Positions 25,566-34,582 are shown, counted from the first letter of the stretch. The stretch: 57,452 bases of DNA from Bacillota bacterium (GCA_017577405.1 PIUA01000015.1:1-57452), one strand, 5' to 3'. Numbers and translations are program-made. Notes: generated by a model from the sequence alone, not told the origin.

Positions 25566-26735
25566 CTAGGCCGATGAGGTAGCCGCCTGCCGGAGGCTGG
25601 CCTCTGCTGCGGCATAGACCTCCAGGAGGGCATCGGTGGTCCGGGCGACGGAGATGGTCTCCGCCTGGCGACGGGCTTCCGCGCCCATCTGGCGGCGCTG
25701 CTCGGGGTGCTCCAAGAGCTCCACGACCCGCTCCACGAAAGGCGCCAGCTGGTGCGGGGTCAAGTAGCCGTCCACCCCGTCCCGGACCAGATCGGTGACG
25801 CCCGAGGCGGCGACGGCCACCACGGGCAGCCCGGCCGCCATCGCCTCGCCGATGACCATCCCCTGGGTCTCAGTCTGGGAGGCGAAGACGAAAAGGTCGG
25901 CCCCCGCATAGGCGTCGATCACCCGCTCATAGGGGAGCACGCCCGTCATGATCAGCCGGGGACCGATGCCCAGCTCCCGGGCCCGGGCCTCCAGATGGGC
26001 CCGCTCGGGCCCGCCGGCCACGAAGACCAGCCAGGCCCGGGGGACCCGCTGGCGCACCTGGGCGAAGGCTTCCAGCAGGAAGTCCAGGTTCTTCTCTTTG
26101 GCCAGCCGGCCCACATAGATCAAGACCGGCTCACCCGCGGGGATCCCCCAGGTTCGGGCGAGCCACCCGGGATCGCCGGAAGCCAGGCGGTCCGTCTGGA
26201 TCCCCGTCGGGATGACCCGCACGGGCGCGGTGATCCCCTGGGCCCGGATCCGCTCGGCCACCGTCCGGCTGGGGGCGATGACCTGGTGGCACCGGTTGGC
26301 GAAGGCGGTGACCACCCGGACGGTGAGGCGCCGGGTGAGGGCGGGCGGGGCCACCGGCACGTAGTGGACGTACTGGTCGTACAGGGTGTGGTGGGTGAAG
26401 ACCAAGGGGAGCCCCAGCTGCCGGGCTGCCCGAGCCCCCACCCGGCCCATGATGAAGGGCGAGTGGACGTGGATCACGTCCACTCCCAGCTCCCGCACCT
26501 GGCGGGCCAGCTGGGGCGAGAAGGGAATGGCCAGGGTGAACTCCCGGTGGTAGGGCGTCCGGATGGAGGGGACGCGGTAAACCCCTGGCTCGTCCGGGCC
26601 CTGGTTGGGGTAGGCGGGGGCGAAGATGGAGACGGTGTGCCCCCGGGATCGGAGCTCGCGGGTGAAGATCTCGATGGAGCGGACCACGCCGCTGACGTAG
26701 GGCAGGTAGCTGTCGGAGAACATGGCGATGTGCAT
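25566..26735 (-). CDS. Family 4 glycosyltransferase (diacylglycerol glucosyltransferase-like)
   Basis: A 389-residue GT-B enzyme of the GT4 family. The N-terminal MHIAMFSDSYLPYVSGVV and SPFIMGRVGARAARQLGLP, then VFTHHTLYDQYVHY, resemble membrane-associated glycosyltransferases that glucosylate diacylglycerol. The C-terminal donor-binding EX7E region reads FASQTETQGMVIGEAMAAG. The start ATG 26735 follows AAGGGGT by seven bases and lies two bases after the previous stop. Its place in a heptose operon suggests a lipid or LPS-core acceptor; the sugar donor is unknown. Confidence 0.85.
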   Translation of the reverse strand: MHIAMFSDSYLPYVSGVVRSIEIFTRELRSRGHTVSIFAPAYPNQGPDEPGVYRVPSIRTPYHREFTLAIPFSPQLARQVRELGVDVIHVHSPFIMGRVGARAARQLGLPLVFTHHTLYDQYVHYVPVAPPALTRRLTVRVVTAFANRCHQVIAPSRTVAERIRAQGITAPVRVIPTGIQTDRLASGDPGWLARTWGIPAGEPVLIYVGRLAKEKNLDFLLEAFAQVRQRVPRAWLVFVAGGPERAHLEARARELGIGPRLIMTGVLPYERVIDAYAGADLFVFASQTETQGMVIGEAMAAGLPVVAVAASGVTDLVRDGVDGYLTPHQLAPFVERVVELLEHPEQRRQMGAEARRQAETISVARTTDALLEVYAAAEASLRQAATSSA

Positions 26736-26737
26736 GA

Positions 26738-27847
26738 TCACAACCCCTTGCTGGCCGGTACTTCCCGCTGGGGCTCCGCCTCCTCCAGCAGGGCCCGGGC
26801 CGCCGCCAGCACGTCGGCCGCGGTCACCTGGCGGATGCACTCAAAGTTGCAGTCGGGATTCCGGATGGAATGGAAGTACAAGCTCCCCGGCTCCAGCCAG
26901 TGGATGCACGGCCCGCAGAGGTCCTTACGGACCAGCCGGCTGGGTTCGATCAGGGGGGCGAAGTTGGCCGGATTGGTGGGGCCGAAGATGGCCACCACCG
27001 GCGTGCCCACCGCTTCCGCGATGTGGAGGGGACCTGAGTCGTTGCCGATGAAGAGGCGGCACAGTTGGAGGAGGGCCGCCGTCTGGCGCAGGTTGAGCTG
27101 GCCGGTGAGGTCCACCAGCGGCCGGCGGGCCCGGCGCCGAATCTCCTCCGCCAGCTCCCGGTCTTCGTCGCCCCCGACCAGGACGACCCGGACCCCCTTC
27201 TCGTCGATCAGGGCGTCGGCCACTTGGGCGAAGCCCTCGGGGGACCAGCGTTTCCCCCGGAAGTGATGGCCGCCGGGGTGGATGGCGACCACCGGGTAGC
27301 CGGCCAGGCCCCGGGTCTGAAGGATCTGGGCGGCCTCGGCCCGCTCCTCGGGCCGGACCCAGATCTGGAGGCGCAGGGGAACCTGGGGGGCGCCCACCGC
27401 CCGGACCACCTCGAGGCAGTACTGGGCCGCGTGGACCTGCCGGTCGTCGGGGACGGGGACCGAGTAGAGCCAGCCCAGCTCGTCGGACCGGAAGCCCACC
27501 CGGAAGCGGGCCCGCACCAGAGGCAACAGCCAGCTGCCGAAGTGGGAGAGCCCCACGGCCATGTCGATGGCTTCGCCCTGGAGCTCGTGCAGGGTCCGGG
27601 GCAGGTCGAGGCTGTGCTTGCAGGTGATGATCCGATCCACGTGCGGGTTGTGTTGGAGCAGGGCCCCACTGCTGGGCCAGCAGCAGACGGTGATGGAGGC
27701 TTCCGGGTAGGCCAAGTCCAGCGCCTGGAGGGCTGGGGTGGCGAAGAGGGTGTCGCCCAAAGGGCTCAGAATCAAGACCAGAATCCGACGGATACTCGAT
27801 GGGTCAAAAGACTCAGAGGATCCGTCCTTGGTTCCGAAAGGTAGCAT
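26738..27847 (-). CDS. Family 9 glycosyltransferase (heptosyltransferase-like)
   Basis: A 369-residue GT-B enzyme of the lipopolysaccharide heptosyltransferase family. It contains RRILVLILSPLGDTLFATPA at the N terminus, VAIHPGGHHFRGKRWSPEGF, and the C-terminal donor site FIGNDSGPLHIAEAVGTPVV and IFGPTNPANFAP. The GNDSGPLHIA block binds ADP-heptose in WaaC/WaaF. Both ADP-heptose-forming enzymes lie in the same operon, so heptose transfer to an LPS-like core is a strong inference. A nonstandard Cys-rich stretch (DLCGPCIHW, then NPDCNFECIRQV) near the C terminus occurs in several GT9 members. It is first in the operon. Confidence 0.87.
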   Translation of the reverse strand: MLPFGTKDGSSESFDPSSIRRILVLILSPLGDTLFATPALQALDLAYPEASITVCCWPSSGALLQHNPHVDRIITCKHSLDLPRTLHELQGEAIDMAVGLSHFGSWLLPLVRARFRVGFRSDELGWLYSVPVPDDRQVHAAQYCLEVVRAVGAPQVPLRLQIWVRPEERAEAAQILQTRGLAGYPVVAIHPGGHHFRGKRWSPEGFAQVADALIDEKGVRVVLVGGDEDRELAEEIRRRARRPLVDLTGQLNLRQTAALLQLCRLFIGNDSGPLHIAEAVGTPVVAIFGPTNPANFAPLIEPSRLVRKDLCGPCIHWLEPGSLYFHSIRNPDCNFECIRQVTAADVLAAARALLEEAEPQREVPASKGL

Positions 27848-27933
27848 GCTTCCCGTCTGTCCCCCAGTTCGGGCCGCCCAACGGGGAACGCGGGACGGCC
27901 CGGGGAGTCCGTGCGTCTCCGTCCGACAGGCCT

Positions 27934-27942
27934 ATTGTACCA
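27934..27942 (-). promoter_or_regulatory. Extended -10 promoter of the heptose/glycolipid operon
   Basis: On the minus strand this reads TGGTACAAT, an extended -10 about 87 bases before the GT9 start codon. The identical nonamer occurs before the HybA-like gene and before pgsA. No good -35 is visible, as expected for an extended -10. Confidence 0.5.
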
Positions 27943-28003
27943 TATCGGCAACGGAGCTCACGCTGACGGAAAGGAAGGCCAACGGGAGCCTGAGACCGAG
28001 AGC

Positions 28004-28432
28004 TTAGGGCGCCACGTTGTTGCTTGCCTGGCAGGCGGGGCAGAGCCCTTCGAAGTAGAGCTCGGCGCTCTCCAGGCGGTATCCGGTCTCCGACTCGGCC
28101 TCCCGGAGGAGGCTGTCCAAGGACGGTCCGAAGTAGTCGGTCACTCGGCCGCACTTCTGGCAGGTGGCATGGTGGTGCTGGGAGGTGTCCGCGTCGTACC
28201 GGCTGGCCGTGTCGTCCACCCGGAGCTCCCGCACCAAGCCCTCCTGAACCAGCATGTTGAGGGTGTTGTAGACCGTTCCCCGGCTCAGGCCCGGAAAACG
28301 CGGGTGAAGCGCGGCGAAGATCTCTTCCGCCGTCGGGTGGCTCTTGGTGTTCTTCAGGTAGTGGTAGATGGCCTGGCGCTGAGGGGTGAGGCGCATCCCC
28401 TTCCGCCGGAGGACCAGCAGTTCCTCGTCCAA
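28004..28432 (-). CDS. perR: PerR-type peroxide-sensing Fur-family repressor
   Basis: A 142-residue Fur-family regulator. Every residue of the B. subtilis PerR metal sites is present with a constant offset of five: His32, Asp80, His86, His88 and Asp99 for the regulatory Fe/Mn, and Cys91, Cys94, Cys131 and Cys134 for structural zinc. Asp at position 99 (GRVTDY) is a feature that separates PerR from Fur. The winged helix spans about residues 14-75 (TPQRQAIYHYL; SRGTVYNTLNML). The TTG start at 28432 follows a GAGGGGGGAA site. No catalase, ahpC or PerR-box was seen nearby. Confidence 0.88.
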   Translation of the reverse strand: MDEELLVLRRKGMRLTPQRQAIYHYLKNTKSHPTAEEIFAALHPRFPGLSRGTVYNTLNMLVQEGLVRELRVDDTASRYDADTSQHHHATCQKCGRVTDYFGPSLDSLLREAESETGYRLESAELYFEGLCPACQASNNVAP

Positions 28433-28644
28433 AGGTCTTCCCCCCTCACCCAGCCGCGCGCTTTCGGGGCACTCTTAGGGGTGAGATCCGTTCTCAGTCG
28501 CTCTCCCTTCCTATGGTAGCCGCAGGCCCGGGCGGTGTCAACGGCAGGGGGCCGTCCTCCCTGGGCAGGAGCCCCCTTGGGCCCTGTCGCATTCTACGTA
28601 CGGAGGCCCGGCAGAACCGCCGCGGATTTGAAGGGAGGATGGTC

Positions 28645-29274
28645 GTGCCCGAGGCCCCCCGACGGACCCTCTCCCGGGAAGGGACCTACCAGATCGAAGT
28701 GAAAGGATCCCGCTTCCTGGCCATCGCCCGGCCCGTGGCCGACGAGGCGGAGGCCCGCGCGCTCCACGCCGAGCAGCGCCGGGAGCATCCTCAGGCCCGG
28801 CACCACGTCTGGGCGGCCCGGCTGGCCAACCCCGAGCTGTGGCAGTCCTACGACGAGGACGGGGAGCCCGCCGGGACGGCGGGGAGGCCCATTCTCACCC
28901 TGCTGGAACGGTCCAACCTGGTCCAGGTGGCCGTCGTCGTGGTCCGGTACTTCGGCGGGACCCTCCTGGGGGCCGGCGGCCTGGTGCGGGCCTACACCCA
29001 GAGCGCCCAAGGGGCTCTGGCGGCCGCCCAGCCCATAGAGGTGCGGCCCCTGGTCCGGGTCCGGGTCACCTGTGACCATGCCACCGCGGCCCGGGTGGAA
29101 GCCCGGCTGCCCGAGTGGGGGGCCCGGCTGGTGGAGGCGGCCTACGGGGTGGAGGTCACCTGGGAGCTGGAGCTGCCCCCGGAAGGGGTGGAACCCCTTT
29201 CGGCCGTCCTGCAGGAGCAAAGCCGCGGAACCGCCCAGGTGGAGCCGTTGGGCGAGACCTGGGGCACGGCCTGA
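28645..29274 (+). CDS. YigZ/IMPACT family protein
   Basis: A 209-residue protein with the N-terminal UPF0029 fold: VKGSRFLAIARPVADEAEA, HHVWAARL, then YDEDGEPAGTAGRPIL and VVVVRYFGGTLLGAGGLVRA. A C-terminal DUF1949-like domain follows. Bacterial YigZ is related to the translation regulator IMPACT; its biochemical role is not settled. The GTG start at 28645 is preferred because GGAGG lies six bases upstream, whereas ATG 28639 abuts that site. It is followed 58 bases later by the threonine aldolase. Confidence 0.88.
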   Translation: MPEAPRRTLSREGTYQIEVKGSRFLAIARPVADEAEARALHAEQRREHPQARHHVWAARLANPELWQSYDEDGEPAGTAGRPILTLLERSNLVQVAVVVVRYFGGTLLGAGGLVRAYTQSAQGALAAAQPIEVRPLVRVRVTCDHATAARVEARLPEWGARLVEAAYGVEVTWELELPPEGVEPLSAVLQEQSRGTAQVEPLGETWGTA

Positions 29275-29332
29275 GCCAGGAGGAGCGCCCACCTCGACGG
29301 AGCTCAGGAGCGATGAAGGAGATGAAGACGCC

Positions 29333-30370
29333 ATGACCCAGACGATCGATCTCAGGAGCGACACCGTCACCCAACCGACCGAGGCGATGCGGGAGGCGAT
29401 GGCCCGGGCCCCGGTGGGCGACGACGTCTACGGGGAGGACCCCACGGTCCGGGCGCTGGAGGAGCGCGCCGCCCACCTCCTGGGGAAGGAGGCAGGCCTC
29501 TTCTGTCCCTCGGGGACCATGGCCAACCTCCTGGGCGTCCTGAGCCAGACCCAGCCGGGGGACGAGCTCCTCTGTGACGTAGAGTCCCATGTCTACTACT
29601 ATGAGGTGGGGGGTGTGAGCCGGATCGGCGGCGTCATCCCCCGCACCCTGCCGGGAGACCGGGGCCGCCTGACGCCCGAGCAGGTGACGGCCGCCCTGCG
29701 GCAGCCGGACATCCACTTCCCGCCCACCACCTTGCTCTGCCTGGAGAACAGCCACAACCGGGGCGGGGGGAGCACCTACAGCGTCGAGGAGACGGAGGCC
29801 CTCTGCCGGGTGGCCCACGCGCACGGTCTCCGGGTCCACCTGGACGGCGCGCGGCTCTTCAACGCCGCCATCGCCCAGGGTGTCCCCGCCGCCCAGCTGG
29901 CCGCCCCGGCCGACACGGTGATGATCTCCCTTTCCAAGGGCTTGAGCGCGCCCGTCGGCTCCATTCTCTGCGGCCCGGCTGAGACCATCGCCCGGGCCCG
30001 CAAGCTGCGGAAGCTCCTGGGCGGGGGCATGCGCCAGGCAGGGGTGCTCGCGGCCGCGGGCCTGATCGCGTTGGAGCAGATGGTGGACCGGCTGGTCGAG
30101 GACCATGCCCGGGCCCGGCGCCTGGCCGCGGCCCTGGCCGAGATCCCGGGGATCGAGCTGGATCCGGCGACGGTGGAGACCAACATCGTCATCTTCCAGC
30201 TGGCCCAGATGGACGAGAAGACCTTCTTGGGGGCCCTGCGGGCGCAAGGCGTCCTGGCTGGCTCCCCCGCGCCCGGCCGGATTCGGATGGTGCTCCACCG
30301 GCACATCGGCGATGGGGAGCTGGAGCAGGCCATCAGGGCCGTCCGCCGGGTGATGCGGGAGGCGGCCTAG
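29333..30370 (+). CDS. ltaE: Low-specificity L-threonine aldolase
   Basis: A 345-residue PLP enzyme (fold type I) that cleaves L-threonine or allo-threonine to glycine and acetaldehyde. It begins IDLRSDTVTQPTEAM, the family hallmark. Active-site residues visible are His86 (SHVYYYE, stacks on PLP), Asp171 (VHLDGARLFNA) and Lys202 (SLSKGLSAPVGS, Schiff base). The ATG at 29333 follows AAGGAG by 11 bases. It is probably co-transcribed with yigZ. Confidence 0.94.
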   Translation: MTQTIDLRSDTVTQPTEAMREAMARAPVGDDVYGEDPTVRALEERAAHLLGKEAGLFCPSGTMANLLGVLSQTQPGDELLCDVESHVYYYEVGGVSRIGGVIPRTLPGDRGRLTPEQVTAALRQPDIHFPPTTLLCLENSHNRGGGSTYSVEETEALCRVAHAHGLRVHLDGARLFNAAIAQGVPAAQLAAPADTVMISLSKGLSAPVGSILCGPAETIARARKLRKLLGGGMRQAGVLAAAGLIALEQMVDRLVEDHARARRLAAALAEIPGIELDPATVETNIVIFQLAQMDEKTFLGALRAQGVLAGSPAPGRIRMVLHRHIGDGELEQAIRAVRRVMREAA

Positions 30371-30554
30371 GCGGCCCGCTCCCGGCATTCCCCCGTCCCG
30401 CCCAGCCTCGCTGGCCCTGTATAGGCGGCCCCCTTGGCTGCCACACTAGAGGCGCCCTGACGGGGAGGCGAGCCGTCCTTCACGGAGGAAGGCGCAGCCA
30501 GGGACGGCGGGCGCTCGCGTCCCCGCCAGGAGTCCTCGCGAAAGGTTGGGGTCC

Positions 30555-30794
30555 ATGCTCACGGCCCAGGTGGCCCTCTACCCCGTGGAGAGCGACGACG
30601 CCGACCAGGTGATCAACCACTCTCTGGAGAGCCTGGCCCAGGCCGGCGTCCAGTGGGAGGTGGGGCCGGTCAGCACCGAGCTGCACGGGCCGCCGGACCA
30701 GGTGTGGCAGGCCCTCCGGTCCCTCTTCGAGGAGGCCCTCGCCCAGTCGGGGGAGCTGGCCATGGTGGTCACCCTGACCAACGCCCGGCCGTAA
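30555..30794 (+). CDS. MTH1187/YkoF-type thiamine-binding-like small protein
   Basis: A 79-residue ferredoxin-like-fold protein matching the MTH1187 (thiamine-binding, PF01910-type) family. It begins AQVALYPVESDDADQVI and ends GELAMVVTLTNARP, with GPVSTELHGPPDQVWQALR in the middle. Its role in vivo is unknown. No thiamine gene or TPP-riboswitch element is adjacent. ATG 30555 follows AAAGG. Its last 26 bases overlap the 3' end of convergent queG. The 184 bases upstream hold no gene that I can see. Confidence 0.78.
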   Translation: MLTAQVALYPVESDDADQVINHSLESLAQAGVQWEVGPVSTELHGPPDQVWQALRSLFEEALAQSGELAMVVTLTNARP

Positions 30795-31893
30795 GGGCCG
30801 CCTCCAGCTCGGCCCGCACCCCCTCGTCGGCCTCGTGGGCCAGGCGTTCCTCGAGGGCCCGCCGGGCCTCGGGGGTGCCGATCTGGCCCAGGGCCCAGGC
30901 AGCCGCCCCCCGGACGGTGGGCGAGGGGTCGTGGGCCAAGCGTTCCGCGAGGGCGGGCACCGCCTCGGCCCGCCGCAGGTTCCCCAAGGCGTAGGCCGCG
31001 TTCCGGCGCAAGACCTTCTCGTCCCGCCAGTTGAGGGCGCTCTGCGCGAAGCGCTCCAGGAACCCCCGCCGGCTGAGGGTGAGCATCTCCAGGAGGGAGG
31101 GGTTGGCGCCCACCTGGGAGAGGGGTTGGAGCGGTCCCGGCTCCTCGGGCATCCCCCGGTTCCAGGGGCAGACCTGCTGGCAGATGTCGCACCCCCAAAG
31201 AGAGCGGCCCAGGCTCGCCCGCCGCTCCGGCGGCAGGGGCCCCCGCAGCTGGGTTGCCTCCGAGATGCAGAGACGGCTGTTCACCTGGTAGGGCTCCAGG
31301 GCACCGGTCGGGCAGGCGTCCAGGCAGCGGGTGCAGGCGCCGCAGTCCAGCTCCACGGGCGGGTCAGGCTCCAAGGGGAGGTCGGTGACCACAGCCCCCA
31401 AGAGGACCCACGAGCCCGCACCCTCAACGAAGAGGCACCCGTTCTTCCCGAAGGCTCCCACCCCCGCCTGTTCCGCCACGGCCCGATCGACGGCGGGACT
31501 GGTGTCCACCAGAGAGCGCCAGGCGATGGGCCGGCCCGCCTCGTCCTCCAGGAAGCGCATGAGCCGTTCCAGCCGGTTTTCGATGGCCGCATGGTAGTCC
31601 TCAAAGCAGGCGTAGCGGGCGATGAGGCCCCGGGGCTCCCTGTCGGGCGGGGCTGGCCGGGGCGGGCGGGGGTAGGCCAGGGCCACGGCGATGAGGGAAC
31701 GGGCGCCTGGCAGCCACCGCTGGGGATCGGTCCGGAGGCTGATCTCTTTGGGGACAAAGGCGGGATCGATGCCTCGGGCCTGCTGGGCCTGCAGCACCTC
31801 CCGGGCCCGCCGGAGTTCGGTGGCGGGCCCGATGCCCACCCGGTGAAAGCCCAGCCGGCGGCCCTCGGCCTTGAGCCGGTCTTCCAGGCGCAT
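30769..31893 (-). CDS. queG: Epoxyqueuosine reductase QueG with HEAT repeats
   Basis: A 374-residue cobalamin- and [4Fe-4S]-dependent enzyme for the last step of queuosine synthesis in tRNA. Domains: an N-terminal cobalamin-binding region with RYACFEDYHAAI and GVGAFGKNGCLF, then two ferredoxin-type clusters (CGACTRCLDACPTGAL; CDICQQVCPWN). C-terminal HEAT-like repeats (RNAAYALGNLRRAEAVPALA, then TVRGAAAWALGQIG) bind tRNA in characterised QueG. Start is ATG 31893. It overlaps the thiamine-binding-like gene tail-to-tail by 26 bases. Confidence 0.95.
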   Translation of the reverse strand: MRLEDRLKAEGRRLGFHRVGIGPATELRRAREVLQAQQARGIDPAFVPKEISLRTDPQRWLPGARSLIAVALAYPRPPRPAPPDREPRGLIARYACFEDYHAAIENRLERLMRFLEDEAGRPIAWRSLVDTSPAVDRAVAEQAGVGAFGKNGCLFVEGAGSWVLLGAVVTDLPLEPDPPVELDCGACTRCLDACPTGALEPYQVNSRLCISEATQLRGPLPPERRASLGRSLWGCDICQQVCPWNRGMPEEPGPLQPLSQVGANPSLLEMLTLSRRGFLERFAQSALNWRDEKVLRRNAAYALGNLRRAEAVPALAERLAHDPSPTVRGAAAWALGQIGTPEARRALEERLAHEADEGVRAELEAALTAGRWSG

Positions 31894-32012
31894 GGCCCCA
31901 CCTCCCCAGCAGGTGGCCGCCCGTCCAGGGCGAACTGGTAAGGAAACTGCGGGAAGAGAAGGCCTCCTCAGGCCGTACCGGAAGGATGCCCCACATTCAA
32001 GGAGGTTCGCCC

Positions 32013-33284
32013 ATGGCGGTACCCGGGAACCAGCCGCAACCCAGCGAGAACGCGCTGACCGTCGCGCTCACCCAGCTGCGAACGGCCGGCCGGGAACTCG
32101 GCTTGGCCGACGATCTGATCGAGTACCTGAGCAAGCCCCAGCGGGTCCTGCAGGTCAACTTCCCGGTGAAGATGGACGACGGCCGCGTGCGGATGTTTGA
32201 AGGATACCGTGTCCAACACAACTTCGCAAGAGGGCCGGCCAAGGGCGGTATCCGCTTCCACCCGGCGGTCACCATGGATGAGGTGATCGCCTTGGCCATG
32301 TGGATGACCTGGAAGTGCGCCGTGCTCGACCTCCCCTACGGCGGGGCCAAGGGCGGGGTGGTGGTGGACCCCCGGGAGCTCTCCCAGGCGGAGCTGGAGC
32401 GGCTCACCCGGCGGTTCACCTACGAGATCAGCGCCGTCATCGGCCCTGAAGTGGACATTCCCGGACCGGACATGAACACCAACCCCCAGGTGATGGCCTG
32501 GATCATGGACACCTACTCCATGCACCGGGGGGCCATGACGCCGGCGGTGGTGACGGGCAAGCCTCTTGAGCTGGGCGGCTCCCTGGGCCGGAATGCGGCC
32601 ACGGGCCGGGGTCTGGTCTACGTCCTGGAAGAGTACGCGCGCCAGAAGGGCATCAACCTGGCCGAGACCACCGCGGTGATTCAAGGGTTCGGCAACGTCG
32701 GCGGCGCGGCGGCCCGCTTCTTGCACGAGCTCGGGGTGAAGGTGGTGGGCGTGGGGGACATCTCGGGCGCCCTTTATGATGAGCGGGGCTTGAACATCCC
32801 CGCCCTCCTCGAGCACCGGGACCGCCACGGCGTCATCGAAGGCTTTGAGGGCGGCGAGCCCATCACCAACGAGGAGCTCCTCGCGCTGCCGTGCGACGTC
32901 CTGATCCCCGCTGCCCTGGAAAACCAGCTGACGGGAGCGAACGCCGGCCAGGTGCGGGCGAAGCTGATTGTGGAAGGGGCCAACGGGCCCACCACGCCCG
33001 AGGCGGACGCCATCTTCCGGGATCGGGGGATTGTGGTCATTCCGGATATCCTGGCCAACGCGGGCGGCGTCACCGTCTCCTACTTTGAGTGGGTCCAGGG
33101 ACTGGAGCGCTACCAGTGGGACGAGGACGAGGTGAACCAGCGCCTCCGCCAGAAGATGGTCCGGGCCTTGCACGAGGTGATGGCCGTCGCCGAGAAGGAC
33201 GGCCTCCCCTACCGGCAGGCGGCCTACGCCCTGGCTCTGCGGCGGGTGGCGGAGGCGGTCCGCCTGCGGGGGATCTTCCCCTAA
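32013..33284 (+). CDS. gdhA: Glutamate dehydrogenase (Glu/Leu/Phe/Val family)
   Basis: A 423-residue oxidoreductase that interconverts glutamate and 2-oxoglutarate plus ammonia. The substrate site has PAKGGIRFHP and MTWKCAVLDLPYGGAKGG with the catalytic Lys; PGPDMNTNPQVMAW follows. The dinucleotide fold is VIQGFGNVGGAAARFL. The C-terminal NAGGVTVSYFEWVQ is typical of the RocG/GudB-like hexameric class. The coenzyme cannot be fixed from sequence alone. The start ATG 32013 follows AAGGAGGTT by seven bases. Confidence 0.95.
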   Translation: MAVPGNQPQPSENALTVALTQLRTAGRELGLADDLIEYLSKPQRVLQVNFPVKMDDGRVRMFEGYRVQHNFARGPAKGGIRFHPAVTMDEVIALAMWMTWKCAVLDLPYGGAKGGVVVDPRELSQAELERLTRRFTYEISAVIGPEVDIPGPDMNTNPQVMAWIMDTYSMHRGAMTPAVVTGKPLELGGSLGRNAATGRGLVYVLEEYARQKGINLAETTAVIQGFGNVGGAAARFLHELGVKVVGVGDISGALYDERGLNIPALLEHRDRHGVIEGFEGGEPITNEELLALPCDVLIPAALENQLTGANAGQVRAKLIVEGANGPTTPEADAIFRDRGIVVIPDILANAGGVTVSYFEWVQGLERYQWDEDEVNQRLRQKMVRALHEVMAVAEKDGLPYRQAAYALALRRVAEAVRLRGIFP

Positions 33285-33317
33285 ACCTGGAGCGCACGGC
33301 ACGGCTCATCTGGCTGG

Positions 33318-33347
33318 GACGGGGGGCCGCGCTGGCGGCCCCCCGTC
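33318..33347 (+). terminator. 13-bp perfect hairpin after glutamate dehydrogenase
   Basis: GACGGGGGGCCGC and GCGGCCCCCCGTC pair with a four-base loop, 34 bases after the gdhA stop. There is no U tract. It is most likely the transcript end or a 3' stabiliser. The remainder of the 235-base gap to pta shows no further element. Confidence 0.5.
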
Positions 33348-33519
33348 GCGCTCCACCTCGGGCGGTCCCCGCCCGATCGGATGGGGGATCCTGGAAAGGG
33401 GGTTCTCGGGCTGCAAGGAGGGGTGCCGGGCCGCGAGGAGTCCGCCGCCCCGCCGGGGAAATGGACAGGGAGGGCTCGTCGACGGGATGAGCCGGTGAGG
33501 GATTGAGGGGGGAACGCTG

Positions 33520-34530
33520 TTGGCAGATGAGCTGGCACGTCGAGTGATGGAGCCTCTTTGGGAGAAGGCCCGGAGCCTTCAGCGGCGGGTTCTGCTGGTG
33601 GAGGGCGAGGATGAGCGCGTCCTCCGGGCGGCCCGGATCTTGGCCGACGAACGCCTGGCGCAGCCGGTGGTGGTGGGCGCGACGGACCGGGTCCGAGCGC
33701 TCGCGGAGCAGCTCGGCCTGAGCTTGGACGGTATTGAGGTGAAGGATCCGGCCCAGGACCCGCAGCAGGAGGCCCTGGCTGGCCAGCTCTACGAGCTGCG
33801 CAAGGCCAAGGGGATGACGGAGGAGCAGGCGGCCCGCCTGGTGCGGGAGGACCCCAATTACTACGGCGCCCTGCTGGTTCTGCAGGATGAGGTCCACGGG
33901 TACGTGGGGGGCGCGGTCCACGCCACGGCCGACACCCTCCGGCCGGCCTTGCAGTTGATCCGGGCCCGGGAAGGGGTGAAGGTCGTCTCCTCCTACTTCC
34001 TCATGGTGGTCCCCGACCGCCGTTTCGGGGAGGACGGCCTGCTCTTCTTCGCCGACTCGGGCCTGGTGCCCCAGCCCGACCCGGAGGCCCTGGCCGAGAT
34101 CGCCATCACCACCGCCCAGACCGCGCAGACCCTCTTTGATCTGGAGCCGCGGGTGGCCTTCCTCTCTTTCTCCACTCACGGGAGCGCGGAGCACCCGCTG
34201 GTGGACCACGTGCGGGAGGCGGTCCGGCTGGCCCGGGAGCGGGTGCCCCACCTGCTCCTGGACGGGGAGCTCCAGGTGGATGCGGCCCTGGTGCCGGAGA
34301 TCGCCCAGCGGAAGGCGCCCACCAGCCCCATCGGCGGCCGGGCCAACATTCTCATCTTCCCCGACCTGAACGCCGGGAACATCGGCTACAAGCTGGTCCA
34401 GCGGCTGGCCGGCGCGGCGGCCATCGGGCCCTTGATTCAGGGCCTGCGCCGCCCCGTCAACGACCTCTCCCGGGGCTGCAGCGCGGAGGATGTGGTTCAG
34501 GCGGCGGTCATCACCGCCGTCACCGAGTAG
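33520..34530 (+). CDS. pta: Phosphate acetyltransferase
   Basis: A 336-residue enzyme that converts acetyl-CoA and phosphate to acetyl-phosphate. The length matches the short Firmicute Pta class. Signatures are RRVLLVEGEDERVLRAA, HGYVGGAVHATADTLRPALQ, RVAFLSFSTHGSAEHP and ANILIFPDLNAGNIGYKLVQ, ending GPLIQGLRRPVNDLSRGC. The TTG start at 33520 follows GAGGGGGGAAC. No ackA is adjacent, and a strong terminator follows. Confidence 0.93.
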   Translation: MADELARRVMEPLWEKARSLQRRVLLVEGEDERVLRAARILADERLAQPVVVGATDRVRALAEQLGLSLDGIEVKDPAQDPQQEALAGQLYELRKAKGMTEEQAARLVREDPNYYGALLVLQDEVHGYVGGAVHATADTLRPALQLIRAREGVKVVSSYFLMVVPDRRFGEDGLLFFADSGLVPQPDPEALAEIAITTAQTAQTLFDLEPRVAFLSFSTHGSAEHPLVDHVREAVRLARERVPHLLLDGELQVDAALVPEIAQRKAPTSPIGGRANILIFPDLNAGNIGYKLVQRLAGAAAIGPLIQGLRRPVNDLSRGCSAEDVVQAAVITAVTE

Positions 34531-34553
34531 GCTCCAGGAGGAGGCTTTCTGGG

Positions 34554-34582
34554 AAGGCCCGGCCCTGCTGGCCGGGCCTTTT
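34554..34582 (+). terminator. Rho-independent terminator after pta
   Basis: An 11-bp perfect stem (AAGGCCCGGCC / GGCCGGGCCTT) with a five-base loop is followed by TT, giving four T residues in a row. It lies 24 bases after the pta stop and separates pta from the metal exporter gene. Confidence 0.75.

Noticed and set aside
30371-30554. Possible TPP riboswitch upstream of the thiamine-binding-like gene
   Set aside because: I looked for the conserved CTGAGA and ACCTGAtctgGATAATGCC-type elements and did not find them.
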